Counted from the first letter of the stretch, positions 14,957 through 24,041 are shown. The stretch: 64,000 nt of DNA from Saprospiraceae bacterium (GCA_016715985.1 JADJXD010000001.1:3534001-3598000), one strand, 5' to 3'. Program-made: numbers and translations. Notes: generated by a model not told the origin, from the sequence alone.

Positions 14957-14992
14957 AATTTGACGTATATTTTATTAAATTTGCGTCAAATT
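14957..14992. promoter_or_regulatory. Perfect inverted repeat, likely Lrp/AsnC operator for rocD and lrp
   Basis: AATTTGACG (14957-14965) is mirrored exactly by CGTCAAATT (14984-14992), separated by 18 bp, in the 153-bp space between divergent rocD and the Lrp-type gene. The half-site centres are 27 bp apart, about two and a half helical turns. A TAAATTTG (-7-like) at 14976-14983 for the regulator lies inside the repeat, so binding would allow autoregulation. The site also lies upstream of the rocD -7 element, suitable for activation. The assignment to this regulator is inferred from position. Confidence 0.6.
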
Positions 14993-15028
14993 TTATATAT
15001 AAACCTAGTTAAAAGTAAATTTATAATA

Positions 15029-15499
15029 ATGTCAGAACAGAATTACTCATCCGTTTTGGATGAATTTGACCAAAAAATATTGAGTCTTCTGGAAAAAGAC
15101 GGTAGAATGGCATTTTCTGCAATTGCACAGGAACTGGGTATCTCCAACACAATGGTTCATCAACGATTTCATAAACTAACGGAGAGTGGCGTCCTTACAG
15201 CTATCAGACCTGTATTGGATGAAAAAAAGATGGGCTATGACTGGGCAGCATTTACAGGAATTACTTTGGAAAAAGATCACGATTCACTCCGGATTATTGA
15301 GGCACTTTCAGAAATCCCTGAAGTAACGGAATGTTATTATATCACTGGTGCATTTACACTTTTTATTAAAATATCTGCCAGAAACCACGAACATATGAGA
15401 AGCATACTTTATGATAAAATCGATCACATCCCCGGTATCGCAAAAACAGATTCCATTATAGAATTGGGTTGTGCTTTCAGGAGGAATATTTCTTTTTAA
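15029..15499 (+). CDS. Lrp/AsnC family transcriptional regulator
   Basis: The 156-residue protein starts at 15029 (MSEQNYSSVLDEFDQKILSLLEKDGR). The longer open frame to 14960 overlaps the operator-like repeat and is unlikely. The N-terminal winged helix-turn-helix (residues ~10-60) includes AFSAIAQELGISNTMVHQRFHKLTESGVL. The C-terminal RAM ligand-binding domain has EVTECYYITGAFTLFIKI. Family members bind amino acids and regulate amino-acid metabolism. Its divergent position with rocD suggests that ornithine or arginine is the effector. The ligand itself is not visible from sequence. Confidence 0.9.
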   Translation: MSEQNYSSVLDEFDQKILSLLEKDGRMAFSAIAQELGISNTMVHQRFHKLTESGVLTAIRPVLDEKKMGYDWAAFTGITLEKDHDSLRIIEALSEIPEVTECYYITGAFTLFIKISARNHEHMRSILYDKIDHIPGIAKTDSIIELGCAFRRNISF

Positions 15500-15561
15500 A
15501 GATGTATTACTAAGTATGTTTTTTAGTCAGAAATTAGTTTTACAAAACTTTGCAAAAAATT

Positions 15562-16038
15562 ATGGGAAAAGAAATTGAAAGAAAATATCTGGTGGATCCT
15601 ACAAAATGGAATGCCACAGAGAAAGCAGAAGGGAATTTTATTCATCAGGGATATCTGAGTGTGGAGCCGGAAAGAACCGTCAGAGTAAGATTGGTTGATA
15701 AAAAAGCATTCCTTACGATAAAAGGAAAAAATGAAGGATCCGTCAGAACGGAATATGAGTATGAAATACCTGCTGAAGACGCAAGTGAAATGCTGGATGA
15801 ACTTTGTATCTATAAACTCTCAAAAATCAGGTATAAAGTATTGTACGAAGGTAAAATCTGGGAAGTGGATGAATTTTCGGGCAATCATTCGGGTTTGATT
15901 ATTGCTGAAATAGAGTTAAATGATGTGGATGAAAAATTTGAACTGCCACTCTGGGTTAAAGAAGAAGTGACACATGATTCGCGTTATTTCAATTCAAATC
16001 TGGCGCAAAGTACCTCTGTTTCGACAACCGAATACTAA
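15562..16038 (+). CDS. CYTH domain protein (triphosphate-processing enzyme family)
   Basis: The 158-residue protein starts at 15562 (MGKEIERKYLV). The EIERKYLV motif at the N-terminus is the CYTH signature. Alternating acidic and basic strands follow that line a triphosphate tunnel (TVRVRLVDKKAFLTIKGKNEG, RTEYEYEIP, WEVDEFSG, IIAEIEL). CYTH enzymes include inorganic triphosphatases, thiamine triphosphatases and class IV adenylate cyclases. This short single-domain form is most likely an inorganic triphosphatase, but the substrate is not decided by the sequence. It lies 62 bp after the Lrp-type gene and may be co-transcribed. Confidence 0.88.
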   Translation: MGKEIERKYLVDPTKWNATEKAEGNFIHQGYLSVEPERTVRVRLVDKKAFLTIKGKNEGSVRTEYEYEIPAEDASEMLDELCIYKLSKIRYKVLYEGKIWEVDEFSGNHSGLIIAEIELNDVDEKFELPLWVKEEVTHDSRYFNSNLAQSTSVSTTEY

Positions 16039-16068
16039 ATATAGATTTGGAATTTTACTTAGCATATT

Positions 16069-16974
16069 TCACCTTTGTTTCTTTCCAAAAATGGACTGTT
16101 GTTTTCTGCCATCCAGAACAGGTTTTGGCCTTGGTGCTTCGTCCAATGTTTCAGTGTAAAGTTTATCTATGTAATTCCACATTTTGCCATCGAATTCATA
16201 CCCTACATAACTGCCGTCCGGTACCAAGGTTGATTCCTGACCTTTCACTCTTCCCATTCGGGGAATAAGATGATCAAGTACTATCATTTTCAGTCCGGGG
16301 TTATAATTCAGATTAACCATCGCGTCTGCTGAATACTTCAGCAAGAGTCTGCTTTGGGTGACTTTTGTTCCGTCTTTATCAGTTTTGAGAAAAACATCTT
16401 TTCCAAAAATCGGCTCACCTCCTTTCGTAAAATGTAAAACCTCAGCCATTTTTATATTTTCATATTGATCCCATTTTCGCATTCCGAAAAGCAGATAATA
16501 TTTTTCGTTGTCTTCACTCTTTACATCCATGATGTTGTAGTAAATAGCTCCGAGCCAATTTTGGGGATCAAATTCTTCCACAACAAGATCTTCGGATGTA
16601 AAAAAGACATCATTCAATTCATAGGTGGTCCCGTCTTTTTTCTGTAAAACTCCGTATAATTTTTGTTCTTTTTCATTAACGGCAACTGCCCAACTCAGAA
16701 TTCTGAAGGCATTATCTTCAGATTTTTTATGAGAAATCCATTTCAGATCTGTCAGAAGATCATTATAAGCATTCTCCTTTTTCAACCTTTTGAGCAACAG
16801 CGGATAGAACTGGTCATGGGCCAACTGACGATGGGAAGCTTCCTCTGCATGGATCATGACATCGCAATAAAAAACTAATTGTGCTGCTTCTCCTCCGGTA
16901 ATATGTTGTGCCATCAGCGAATTTGTGCACCAGGATACCCATACAAGAATTATTATTTTAACAGACCTCAACAT
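16069..16974 (-). CDS. Exported protein of unknown function
   Basis: The 301-residue protein has signal peptide MLRSVKIIILVWVSWCTNSLMAQ and no membrane segment after it. It is rich in aromatic and charged residues (DVMIHAEEASHRQLAHDQFYPLL, WISHKKSEDNAFRILSWAV, YYLLFGMRKWDQYENIKMAEVLHFTKGG, LILKYSADAMVNLNYN-like strands). This looks like a conserved Bacteroidota periplasmic protein, but I do not recognise a named domain. It ends in a basic tail (DGRKQQSIFGKKQR). It is convergent with the CYTH gene. No operon partner is evident. Confidence 0.75.
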   Translation of the reverse strand: MLRSVKIIILVWVSWCTNSLMAQHITGGEAAQLVFYCDVMIHAEEASHRQLAHDQFYPLLLKRLKKENAYNDLLTDLKWISHKKSEDNAFRILSWAVAVNEKEQKLYGVLQKKDGTTYELNDVFFTSEDLVVEEFDPQNWLGAIYYNIMDVKSEDNEKYYLLFGMRKWDQYENIKMAEVLHFTKGGEPIFGKDVFLKTDKDGTKVTQSRLLLKYSADAMVNLNYNPGLKMIVLDHLIPRMGRVKGQESTLVPDGSYVGYEFDGKMWNYIDKLYTETLDEAPRPKPVLDGRKQQSIFGKKQR

Positions 16975-17094
16975 AATTTTAAAATTTTAAATGATAGAAA
17001 TGCTAACTGAGTAAACGTAAAATCAGGTTTAAAATTACAAACGATGTGTTAAAGCCAAATTAAACTGTAGTAAAAAGCCTTAAAATTGAGATAA

Positions 17095-17646
17095 TCAGCA
17101 ACTGCCGTCTACTTCACAAACGTGAATAAATTCGTCATAGTCCGGTTTATCGGCTACGGACTTGTGAATAAACTGCTCGATAACCTTACCATCCTTTAAA
17201 AGAAAAATACCCGGCATCTGAAATCCATCACCCACTTGTGTTGTTACCGGCAAAATCTGTTTGGTGGCTGCAATTTCAAAACCTCTGATCCAGGTTTTGA
17301 GACCAAATAATTGACTGAATGACCCTTTGGTTAATCCAAACATTGCATAGTACCGACATTCCGGATCGGAAATGTGATCTATACCCGGCAAAGCGAATTT
17401 TTTGAAGTAGCTTTCAGCAGTTTCAATGTCAGACATGTGAACCAAAACAATTTTGATTCCACTGTTCTCTATTTTTTTTCTTCTTGCAGAGATTTCTTTC
17501 AGAGACTCTCTGCAAAATATACACCCGAAGTGTCTGAGAAAAACCAGTAAAACAGGACTTTGATCAGAAAGGTCAACTATATTTTGTCCTTTATTGGTGA
17601 TTAAAAGCGATAAACTCTGCTTGTTGATCATAAAGTTGAATGGCAA
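17095..17646 (-). CDS. SelL-related / AhpC-TSA-like thioredoxin-fold redox protein
   Basis: The 183-residue protein has a thioredoxin fold in which the active-site strand reads VLLVFLRHFGCIFCRESL, a CxxC motif of the SelL/PRX-like2 (AhpC/TSA antioxidant) type. The following helix and strand (IKIVLVHMSDIETAESYFKKF) and the cis-Pro-like region support the fold. Members are proposed thiol oxidoreductases. No signal peptide is seen, so it is probably cytoplasmic. An alternative start is the internal M at residue 6. It ends in a VCEVDGSC tail with two extra cysteines that could form a further redox pair. Confidence 0.82.
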   Translation of the reverse strand: MPFNFMINKQSLSLLITNKGQNIVDLSDQSPVLLVFLRHFGCIFCRESLKEISARRKKIENSGIKIVLVHMSDIETAESYFKKFALPGIDHISDPECRYYAMFGLTKGSFSQLFGLKTWIRGFEIAATKQILPVTTQVGDGFQMPGIFLLKDGKVIEQFIHKSVADKPDYDEFIHVCEVDGSC

Positions 17647-17692
17647 ATTTCCACGTACATAACCAAAGTCCTGTCTAAATGTTTAGGCTGTC

Positions 17693-18619
17693 TTACATTT
17701 TGTCAAATACATCCATCACTTCTTTTACAGCAGCAGCCGAATCGTGAAGTAACTTCATTTCATCCTGATTGAGTTGTAATTCCAGGATTTGTTCTATTCC
17801 GTTTTTACCCAACTTGACTGGTACGCCCAGGAAAATATCTTTTAATCCGTACTGCCCGTCTATGTGTGCGCACACCGGGAAAATTCTGTTTTCATCTTTC
17901 ACGATAGCTTCTACCATCTGAGCAGCAGCAGCTCCCGGAGCATACCATGCAGAAGTGCCCATAAGTTTGACGAGTTCACCGCCGCCTGATTTGGTTCTGT
18001 CCACAATTGCTGTAAGTACATCTTCTTCAATCAGTTCGGTCACCGGTATACCACTTACCGTCGTATATCTTGGTAATGGAACCATGGTGTCACCATGTCC
18101 TCCCAACAGTAATGCCTGAATATCTTTAGGTGAAACTTTCAGCTCTGTTGCCAAAAATGCCCTGTATCTCGCTGTATCTAAAATTCCAGCCATTCCGAAT
18201 ACTCTGCTGCTATCAAGACCTGATGCTTTAAAAGCCGCATAAGTCATCACATCCAATGGATTGGATACGACTATGATGATTGGATTTTTAGAATATTCAA
18301 GAACTGATTTTACCACTGATGTAACGATATTCGCATTTGTGGAAATTAAATCATCTCTGCTCATTCCCGGTTTTCGGGGAATACCGGCAGTAATCACGAC
18401 GATATCGGAGTCCGCAGTATCTTTGTAATCACTGGTACCTGTCAATGCAGTGCTGTAATTGTCTATGGGTGCTTGTTGCCAGGTATCCAACGCTTTTCCT
18501 CTCGCCAGGTCACCTACTATATCAACCAAAACAATTTCTTTTACAATGTCTTTGTGTGCCAGTACGTTGGCAACGGTAGCCCCGACATTTCCGGCCCCGA
18601 TCACGGTTACTTTACTCAT
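17693..18619 (-). CDS. mdh: Malate dehydrogenase (lactate/malate dehydrogenase family)
   Basis: The 308-residue enzyme oxidises malate to oxaloacetate with NAD. The start is set at 18619 (MSKVTVIGAGNVGATVANVL). The longer frame would include the promoter region. Features are the NAD-binding GAGNVGA motif, ITAGIPRKPGMSRDDLI with the substrate-binding arginines, VSNPLDVMTYAA and the catalytic histidine in LLGGHGDTMVPLPRY. It is the LDH-like, tetrameric-type malate dehydrogenase of Bacteroidota. A promoter with good consensus lies upstream. Together with sucC it forms the TCA-cycle part of the window. Confidence 0.95.
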   Translation of the reverse strand: MSKVTVIGAGNVGATVANVLAHKDIVKEIVLVDIVGDLARGKALDTWQQAPIDNYSTALTGTSDYKDTADSDIVVITAGIPRKPGMSRDDLISTNANIVTSVVKSVLEYSKNPIIIVVSNPLDVMTYAAFKASGLDSSRVFGMAGILDTARYRAFLATELKVSPKDIQALLLGGHGDTMVPLPRYTTVSGIPVTELIEEDVLTAIVDRTKSGGGELVKLMGTSAWYAPGAAAAQMVEAIVKDENRIFPVCAHIDGQYGLKDIFLGVPVKLGKNGIEQILELQLNQDEMKLLHDSAAAVKEVMDVFDKM

Positions 18620-18663
18620 TTTATTATAATTTTTTGATTTTAAAAGTATTCTGATTAAACGCA

Positions 18664-18697
18664 CAAAAGTAAGTAAATAATGTGAGTAGTTGTCAAA
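18664..18697 (-). promoter_or_regulatory. Putative mdh promoter (-33/-7)
   Basis: On the minus strand TTTG (18694-18697) precedes TACTTTTG (18664-18671, exact TAnnTTTG) by 22 bp, 45 bp upstream of the chosen mdh start. The spacing is slightly long compared with the usual 19-21 bp of Bacteroidota sigma-A promoters. Confidence 0.5.
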
Positions 18698-18930
18698 ATT
18701 TAATTGCATTTTACTTCAAATGATGAATGTATTCCATATTTCGTTTTCGCATTATCGGTATCAACGGTCAATTGTTTTGCCAATTTAAACAATACGCTAT
18801 CTGTGACATACATGCTTCAATACAATTCAACATCGTTAAAAAAGCATTAAAAAAAATTACAGGAAGACAAATTCAATTATTTTATTACACGAACTTAAAT
18901 CACATTTGTATCTTTGGCAAAATTTTTAAA

Positions 18931-20445
18931 ATGTACCGACAATTTTCATTCTTATTTTTAATATTAGTTTTCAATATTTCTTTTGTACAATCTCAGAATT
19001 TTATGCCAAGAGGCGTATGTGGTGTGAGTGCTGAAAATCAATTTCTTGCTGAACATCTTCACCCTATCGACTTTCGGGGACAAATATCCGGGGACAGAAA
19101 TCAGAAAATATATGTTCCTGTAAAATTTCACCTCACAGCAAACAACGAAGGAATCGGACGGATAGAATGGAATCATGTCCTGAATCAACTTTGTATTCTA
19201 AACAGAGATTTTGAATCATCCAACATGGTGTTTTATATTTATCAGGGATTCAATTTTCTTGATTTGACCAATGCTTATGAAAATCCAGGGACTAGTACTA
19301 ATTTATTAACGTCGAGGAAAGACAACAAAGCTCTCAATATTTTTATTACTGAAAACGCTGATCCCGGAAATGTAAGTTTAGGAACGGTTTTAGGATATTA
19401 CAGCCCCCAGGGCGATTATGTAGTCACCAGGAAACTGGAGCTGGTCAATAAAACCAATACGCTTAGCCATGAAATAGGGCACTTTTTTAGTTTACGACAT
19501 ACTTTTTTTGGATGGGAAGGTGTTCCGTACAACAAGAGTATTCATGGTGAAAAAGTAACTTTTAATTTTGTACCGAATGGTATACCAGGCGTGCCGGTTG
19601 AAGTAATGGGTAGCTCTAATTGCGATATAGCTGCTGACATGATCTGCGACACTCCGCCAGACTATAATTTTGGGACATCGGCTAGTAATTGTACTTTCAC
19701 TACTACTGTTTTTGATAAAAATGATGAGAGAGTTATACCAATGAAGGAAAATCAAATGGGATATTTCTCAAATTGTGACACTTTTAAGTTCACACCCTTG
19801 CAGTCTGCCAGAATGCTGAATAATTTTAATAGTGGCACCAGAACTTATTTGCGATCCAATTACGTGCCCAAACAAGATACTATTGTAGGTATTCCACAGA
19901 TTCTGACTCCGACTGCGGGTCAGGTTTTTACTGTATTTGATGATATCAGTTTATCCTGGACACCTATCGAACATGCCACACACTATCTGGTTGAAATCAG
20001 AGGTTCGGGTCAATATTATCCATTCATCACTACAAATACCAATATTAAGGTGACTTCGCTCAGAAAGAGTCAATTCTATAGTTGGTCAGTCAGGCCGTTT
20101 AATGAGACATACACTTGTGCTCCTGCAAGGACTTCTACCTTCAGGACTGGTGCCGGAACTGTATCCACGGAGGAATTGGATCACATTACAGCTTTCAACG
20201 TATATCCCAATCCTGCAAACAGTTCAGATTTATTAACTTTAGAAGTACTTTCCGATAAGGTAACTGAAGGTTCTTTTATAGTTTCTGGTTTAGATGGTAA
20301 GGAACATTTACAAATGACCAATCAAAAAATAGTAAACGGATCCAATCTGTTTTCTGTTTCTCTGAATGGATTATCATACGGGGTATATATGATCAGGTTC
20401 CAATCAAAAGAAGGAATTTCAGTCAGAAGATTTGTAGTACAGTAA
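18931..20445 (+). CDS. M43-type (pappalysin-like) zinc metalloprotease with T9SS sorting domain
   Basis: The 504-residue secreted protease starts at 18931, where MYRQFSFLFLILVFNISFVQSQ gives the signal peptide. The open frame extends 68 codons upstream without one. The zinc motif HEIGHFFSLRH begins near residue 180 (HExxHxxGxxH-type, with the third ligand H in LRH). MICDTPPDYN and a downstream Met-turn-like MGYFSNCD fit pappalysin-like M43 peptidases. A fibronectin-like segment (LTPTAGQVFTVFDDISLSWTP) comes next, and a C-terminal T9SS domain (VYPNPANSSDLLTLEV) ends the protein. It likely digests external proteins. Confidence 0.9.
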   Translation: MYRQFSFLFLILVFNISFVQSQNFMPRGVCGVSAENQFLAEHLHPIDFRGQISGDRNQKIYVPVKFHLTANNEGIGRIEWNHVLNQLCILNRDFESSNMVFYIYQGFNFLDLTNAYENPGTSTNLLTSRKDNKALNIFITENADPGNVSLGTVLGYYSPQGDYVVTRKLELVNKTNTLSHEIGHFFSLRHTFFGWEGVPYNKSIHGEKVTFNFVPNGIPGVPVEVMGSSNCDIAADMICDTPPDYNFGTSASNCTFTTTVFDKNDERVIPMKENQMGYFSNCDTFKFTPLQSARMLNNFNSGTRTYLRSNYVPKQDTIVGIPQILTPTAGQVFTVFDDISLSWTPIEHATHYLVEIRGSGQYYPFITTNTNIKVTSLRKSQFYSWSVRPFNETYTCAPARTSTFRTGAGTVSTEELDHITAFNVYPNPANSSDLLTLEVLSDKVTEGSFIVSGLDGKEHLQMTNQKIVNGSNLFSVSLNGLSYGVYMIRFQSKEGISVRRFVVQ

Positions 20446-20489
20446 GTAAATTTGTCTTTCTAAAATTAATCTTTTTAATAAAGCTATAA

Positions 20490-20521
20490 TTTGTTTTATA
20501 GGTAATATAGACCTATTTTTG
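20490..20521 (+). promoter_or_regulatory. sucC promoter, strong Bacteroidota -33/-7 match
   Basis: TTTG (20490-20493) and TATTTTTG (20514-20521, exact TAnnTTTG) are separated by 20 bp, the typical Bacteroidota sigma-A spacing. They lie 25 bp upstream of the sucC start, so the leader would be short, around 18 nt. This is the clearest promoter in the window. Confidence 0.7.
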
Positions 20522-20545
20522 CAGCCAACTTTACAAATTATTAAC

Positions 20546-21745
20546 ATGAATTTACACGAATATCAAGGTAAAGAGATGCTTTCTTCTTATGGCGTTTCTA
20601 TACAAAGGGGAAAGATTGCACACACCGTAGAAGAGGCTGTTGAAGCCTATCAACAATTAATAAAAGAGACCAATACAAAGTTTTGTGTTGTGAAAGCCCA
20701 GATTCATGCAGGAGGGCGAGGTAAAGGCGGCGGAGTAAAACTTGCCAAAAACGAAGATGATCTGAAGCAACATGCGGGTAATATATTGGGTATGATGCTC
20801 AAAACACCGCAAACTCCGGGTGGGATGGAAGGACCGGGCAAACTCGTACGTAAAATATTGATTGCAGAAGACACTTATGCACCGGATTTTGATGCTTGCA
20901 AAGAATATTATGTTTCTATCCTGACAGACAGAGAAAAGAAAAAAAATGTAATTATTTATTCAACCGAAGGTGGGATGAATATTGAAGAAGTAGCTGAACA
21001 GACGCCACATTTAGTGCATAAAGAGTATATCGACCAGCATCTCGGATTACAGGATTTTCAGAAGCGAGCCATAGCATTCAATTTGGGTCTGTCCGGTGCT
21101 GCTTACAAGGATTTTGTAAAATTTATTTCCAATCTGTATAATGCATTCATAGGATCAGATGCAACTCTATTTGAAATAAACCCATGCCTTAAAACCGGAG
21201 ATGACAGAATCATTGCCGTGGATTGTAAGGTGACATTGGACGAAAATGCACTTTTCAGGCACCCTGAACTGGAAGCCATGAGAGATACAGATGAAGAAGA
21301 CCCGACAGAAGTTGAAGCTAAACAATTCGGTCTTAATTATGTCAAATTGGATGGAAATGTGGGTTGTATGGTGAATGGGGCAGGACTTGCTATGGCAACT
21401 ATGGATATTATTAAATTATCCGGAGGATCACCAGCCAACTTTTTGGATGTGGGAGGTACAGCTGATGCTGCAAGAGTGGAACAGGCATTTCGGATTATTC
21501 TGAAGGATCCAAATGTGAAAGCGATTCTCATCAATATTTTTGGAGGAATTGTAAGGTGTGACAGAGTAGCACAGGGAGTTGTGGATGCATACAGAAATAT
21601 GGGCAATATAAATGTGCCGATTATTGTAAGACTTCAGGGCACCAATGCGGATATTGCCAAAAAGCTGATAGATGAGAGTGGACTGGAAGTGCATTCTGCT
21701 ATTCTGCTTCAGGAGGCTGCGGATTTGGTCAAAAAAGTGCTTTAA
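20546..21745 (+). CDS. sucC: Succinate--CoA ligase, beta subunit
   Basis: The 399-residue subunit forms succinate, CoA and NTP from succinyl-CoA, or the reverse, in the TCA cycle. The start is set at 20546 (MNLHEYQGKEMLSSYGV). The ATP-grasp domain has VVKAQIHAGGRGKGGGVKLAK near the N-terminus, and FEINPCLKTGDDRIIAVDCKVTLDENALFRHPE carries metal and nucleotide residues. The C-terminal CoA-ligase domain includes NGAGLAMATMDIIKLSGG and INIFGGIVRCDRVA. The partner sucD is not in this window. It has its own promoter, and a hairpin follows the stop. Confidence 0.97.
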   Translation: MNLHEYQGKEMLSSYGVSIQRGKIAHTVEEAVEAYQQLIKETNTKFCVVKAQIHAGGRGKGGGVKLAKNEDDLKQHAGNILGMMLKTPQTPGGMEGPGKLVRKILIAEDTYAPDFDACKEYYVSILTDREKKKNVIIYSTEGGMNIEEVAEQTPHLVHKEYIDQHLGLQDFQKRAIAFNLGLSGAAYKDFVKFISNLYNAFIGSDATLFEINPCLKTGDDRIIAVDCKVTLDENALFRHPELEAMRDTDEEDPTEVEAKQFGLNYVKLDGNVGCMVNGAGLAMATMDIIKLSGGSPANFLDVGGTADAARVEQAFRIILKDPNVKAILINIFGGIVRCDRVAQGVVDAYRNMGNINVPIIVRLQGTNADIAKKLIDESGLEVHSAILLQEAADLVKKVL

Positions 21746-21778
21746 TTCAAAGTTTTTTATACAAATCAAACATAAAAG

Positions 21779-21810
21779 TCAAGCCTTTTTTCAACAGAGA
21801 GAAGGCTTGA
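21779..21810 (+). terminator. Hairpin after sucC, possible terminator or attenuator
   Basis: TCAAGCCTT (21779-21787) pairs with AAGGCTTGA (21802-21810). With two wobble pairs the stem extends to 14 bp around a four-base loop. No run of T follows, so termination efficiency is uncertain. The hairpin ends 15 bp before xseA, so it could also shape that leader. Confidence 0.45.
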
Positions 21811-21825
21811 TTCGTAAATATCACT

Positions 21826-23052
21826 ATGCAATCATATAGTCTGTACGAACTGAATGAATATATCCGGAGGGTTGTAGCACTCAACTTTACGGAACCCGTA
21901 TGGATAAATTGTGAAATTTCTCAAGTCAAAGAAAGTCGGGGAAATGTTTATTTGGATCTGATAGAGTCGGATGAAAAAACGCAGGAAGTCAAAGCTCAGA
22001 TTTCTGCTACTATCTGGTATAAAAGTTTTTTGTTTCTGAAAAACAAACTCGGGGCTTTGCTGCCTTCCCTTCTTGCGGAAGGAACTCACGTAATGCTGAA
22101 GGTTACAGTTGAATTTCATGAAAGATATGGACTGAAATTGAATATTGAGGATATAGACCCCGCATTCACCATTGGACAATTGGAAATGGCCAGGCAAAAA
22201 ATCCTTCAGAAGTTGTCAGACGAAGGCGTATTGGGCATCAACAAGGAAAAAAAGCTTCCGTTAGTTATTCAGAAAGTGGCAGTGATATCTTCTTCTACCG
22301 CCGCAGGTTATATCGATTTTGAAAATCATATCCAACAGAATATTTATGGCTATGCGATTCAATACCAACTTTTTTCTGCTGCCATGCAGGGACAGAACAC
22401 TGAAAGAGAAGTATGTGCAGCTCTTGACCTGATACAGGAACAATCTGACTTTTTTGATTGTATCATCATCATCAGAGGCGGAGGCTCCAAACTGGATTTG
22501 GGTGGTTTTGATAATTTTAATATCGGTTACAAAATCGCAACCTGCAGTCTGCCCGTAGTGACGGGTATCGGACATGAGATCGATTCGACCGTTGCAGATA
22601 CGGTGGCCAGATTAGCTTTAAAAACACCAACAGCTGTTGCGGATTTTATAATCAATCATAATCTTGCTTTTGAAAATAAAATCATCGAAACCGCCCAATG
22701 GATAGCTCAGACCGGAAGACAGATTATTAGGCATCAGGATGTGCAACTGACACAGGTAGGTAGTATTATTCAGGCTATACCGAAAGAAATAATAAAAAAC
22801 AGTCAGCTAAATCTGTTGAATATAACAAAACAACTGAATCTCTCAACTAAAGTATTGATCAGACAACACAACAGTAAACTTGAATTTGCAGAACAACAAA
22901 TAACTGCATTAGATCCTGTCAATGTGCTGAAACGAGGGTTTGCAATAGTGAAATCAGGAAAAAAATACATCCAGACTGCATCTGAAGCAAAAATACACCC
23001 TACATTAGAAATCAGCTTTTCTGATGGCAATATCACCGTAAAAACAAAATAA
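21826..23052 (+). CDS. xseA: Exodeoxyribonuclease VII large subunit
   Basis: The 408-residue subunit degrades single-stranded DNA together with XseB. It has the N-terminal OB fold (SQVKESRGNVYLDLIE, then ISATIWYKS), a middle catalytic region with KVAVISSSTAAGYIDFENHI and CIIIIRGGGSKLDLGGFDNFNI, and VVTGIGHEIDSTVADTVA with TPTAVADFI. A C-terminal helical region binds the small subunit. It starts the tight cluster xseA-xseB-truA. The spacer to xseB is 2 bp. Confidence 0.95.
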   Translation: MQSYSLYELNEYIRRVVALNFTEPVWINCEISQVKESRGNVYLDLIESDEKTQEVKAQISATIWYKSFLFLKNKLGALLPSLLAEGTHVMLKVTVEFHERYGLKLNIEDIDPAFTIGQLEMARQKILQKLSDEGVLGINKEKKLPLVIQKVAVISSSTAAGYIDFENHIQQNIYGYAIQYQLFSAAMQGQNTEREVCAALDLIQEQSDFFDCIIIIRGGGSKLDLGGFDNFNIGYKIATCSLPVVTGIGHEIDSTVADTVARLALKTPTAVADFIINHNLAFENKIIETAQWIAQTGRQIIRHQDVQLTQVGSIIQAIPKEIIKNSQLNLLNITKQLNLSTKVLIRQHNSKLEFAEQQITALDPVNVLKRGFAIVKSGKKYIQTASEAKIHPTLEISFSDGNITVKTK

Positions 23053-23054
23053 TC

Positions 23055-23240
23055 ATGAAAAATGACCTGACTTATGATAAAGCGTATGCCGAACTAATAT
23101 CCATCCTGTCTTCTTTACAACAGGAAGAAACCGGCTTGGACGAACTGAGCAAAAAATTGCAGCGGGCAGCAGAACTGACGAAATTTTGTAAAGAAAAATT
23201 AAGAGAGATAGAATCCGAAGTAGATAAACTTGGGAATTAA
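23055..23240 (+). CDS. xseB: Exodeoxyribonuclease VII small subunit
   Basis: The 61-residue helical protein matches the XseB family. It has YAELISILSSLQQEETGLDELSKKLQRAAELTKFCKEKLREIESEVDKL, a two-helix bundle of the usual length and spacing. It begins 2 bp after the xseA stop, so the pair is almost certainly co-translated. It binds to the XseA C-terminal region. Confidence 0.93.
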   Translation: MKNDLTYDKAYAELISILSSLQQEETGLDELSKKLQRAAELTKFCKEKLREIESEVDKLGN

Positions 23241-23264
23241 ACCGCCACGCCAAGGTATAAAATC

Positions 23265-24020
23265 ATGCGATACTTTATCAGATTATCTTATTGCGGCACG
23301 CATTACAATGGATGGCAAAATCAAAAGCCCGGAAAAGGAATCAGTGTGCAAAAGACCATTCAGGATGCTATTTCTACATTACTCCGCAAAGAAACTATAA
23401 TCACAGGATGCGGTCGTACTGATGCAGGTGTACATGCTTCGGATTACAAAGCACATTTTGATTTCGAGCCGGAGATAACTAATGAATCATTCATTCACAA
23501 ACTTAATAAACTATTGCCTCCGGATATTGTGGTTCAAGCATTACAAGAGATGCCGGAAGGTGCACATGCCAGATTTGATGCAATATCCAGATCATATGTC
23601 TATCATATGCATACAACCAAATCCGCATTCAGACCCTTTTCCTTCTTTTACAAATATACAAAACCGGATTTTATAAAACTGAAGGCTGCGGCTGCTATCA
23701 TATCTGATTACAACGATTTTACGACCTTTTGTAAGACGCGTACAGATACAAAAACAAATCTATGCCGTATCTCAGAATCCAAATGGCTTCAGACTTCAGA
23801 ACACACATGGGAATATCATATCACTGCTGATCGGTTTCTGAGAGGGATGGTTCGTCTGATCGTCGGAATGTGTCTGAATGTATGCAGAGAGAAACTGACG
23901 ATTGATGATGTGAAAAAAGCCCTGGAATGCAAAACCAGAACCGGTCATGACTGGAGCGTACCGGCTGAAGGATTGTTTTTGTCTGATGTTGCCTATCCGG
24001 AAGAGTTGAAAATGAAGTAA
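23265..24020 (+). CDS. truA: tRNA pseudouridine synthase A
   Basis: The 251-residue enzyme converts uridines 38-40 of tRNA anticodon arms to pseudouridine. The catalytic aspartate near residue 53 is in GCGRTDAGVHASDYKAHF. RYFIRLSYCGTHYNGWQNQ at the N-terminus and RFLRGMVRLIVGM near the C-terminus are typical of TruA. It follows xseB by 24 bp, likely in one transcript. The 3' end faces the next gene on the opposite strand, 21 bp away. Confidence 0.95.
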   Translation: MRYFIRLSYCGTHYNGWQNQKPGKGISVQKTIQDAISTLLRKETIITGCGRTDAGVHASDYKAHFDFEPEITNESFIHKLNKLLPPDIVVQALQEMPEGAHARFDAISRSYVYHMHTTKSAFRPFSFFYKYTKPDFIKLKAAAAIISDYNDFTTFCKTRTDTKTNLCRISESKWLQTSEHTWEYHITADRFLRGMVRLIVGMCLNVCREKLTIDDVKKALECKTRTGHDWSVPAEGLFLSDVAYPEELKMK

Positions 24021-24041
24021 AATTAATTACAAGCAGAATTT

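Noticed and set aside
14960..15028. Upstream 23-codon extension of the Lrp/AsnC frame
   Set aside because: It runs through the operator-like inverted repeat and the promoter region. The start at 15029 gives the standard family N-terminus.
18727..18930. N-terminal 68-codon extension of the M43 protease
   Set aside because: The extended sequence has no signal peptide and crosses the likely promoter region. A clear signal peptide begins at 18931.
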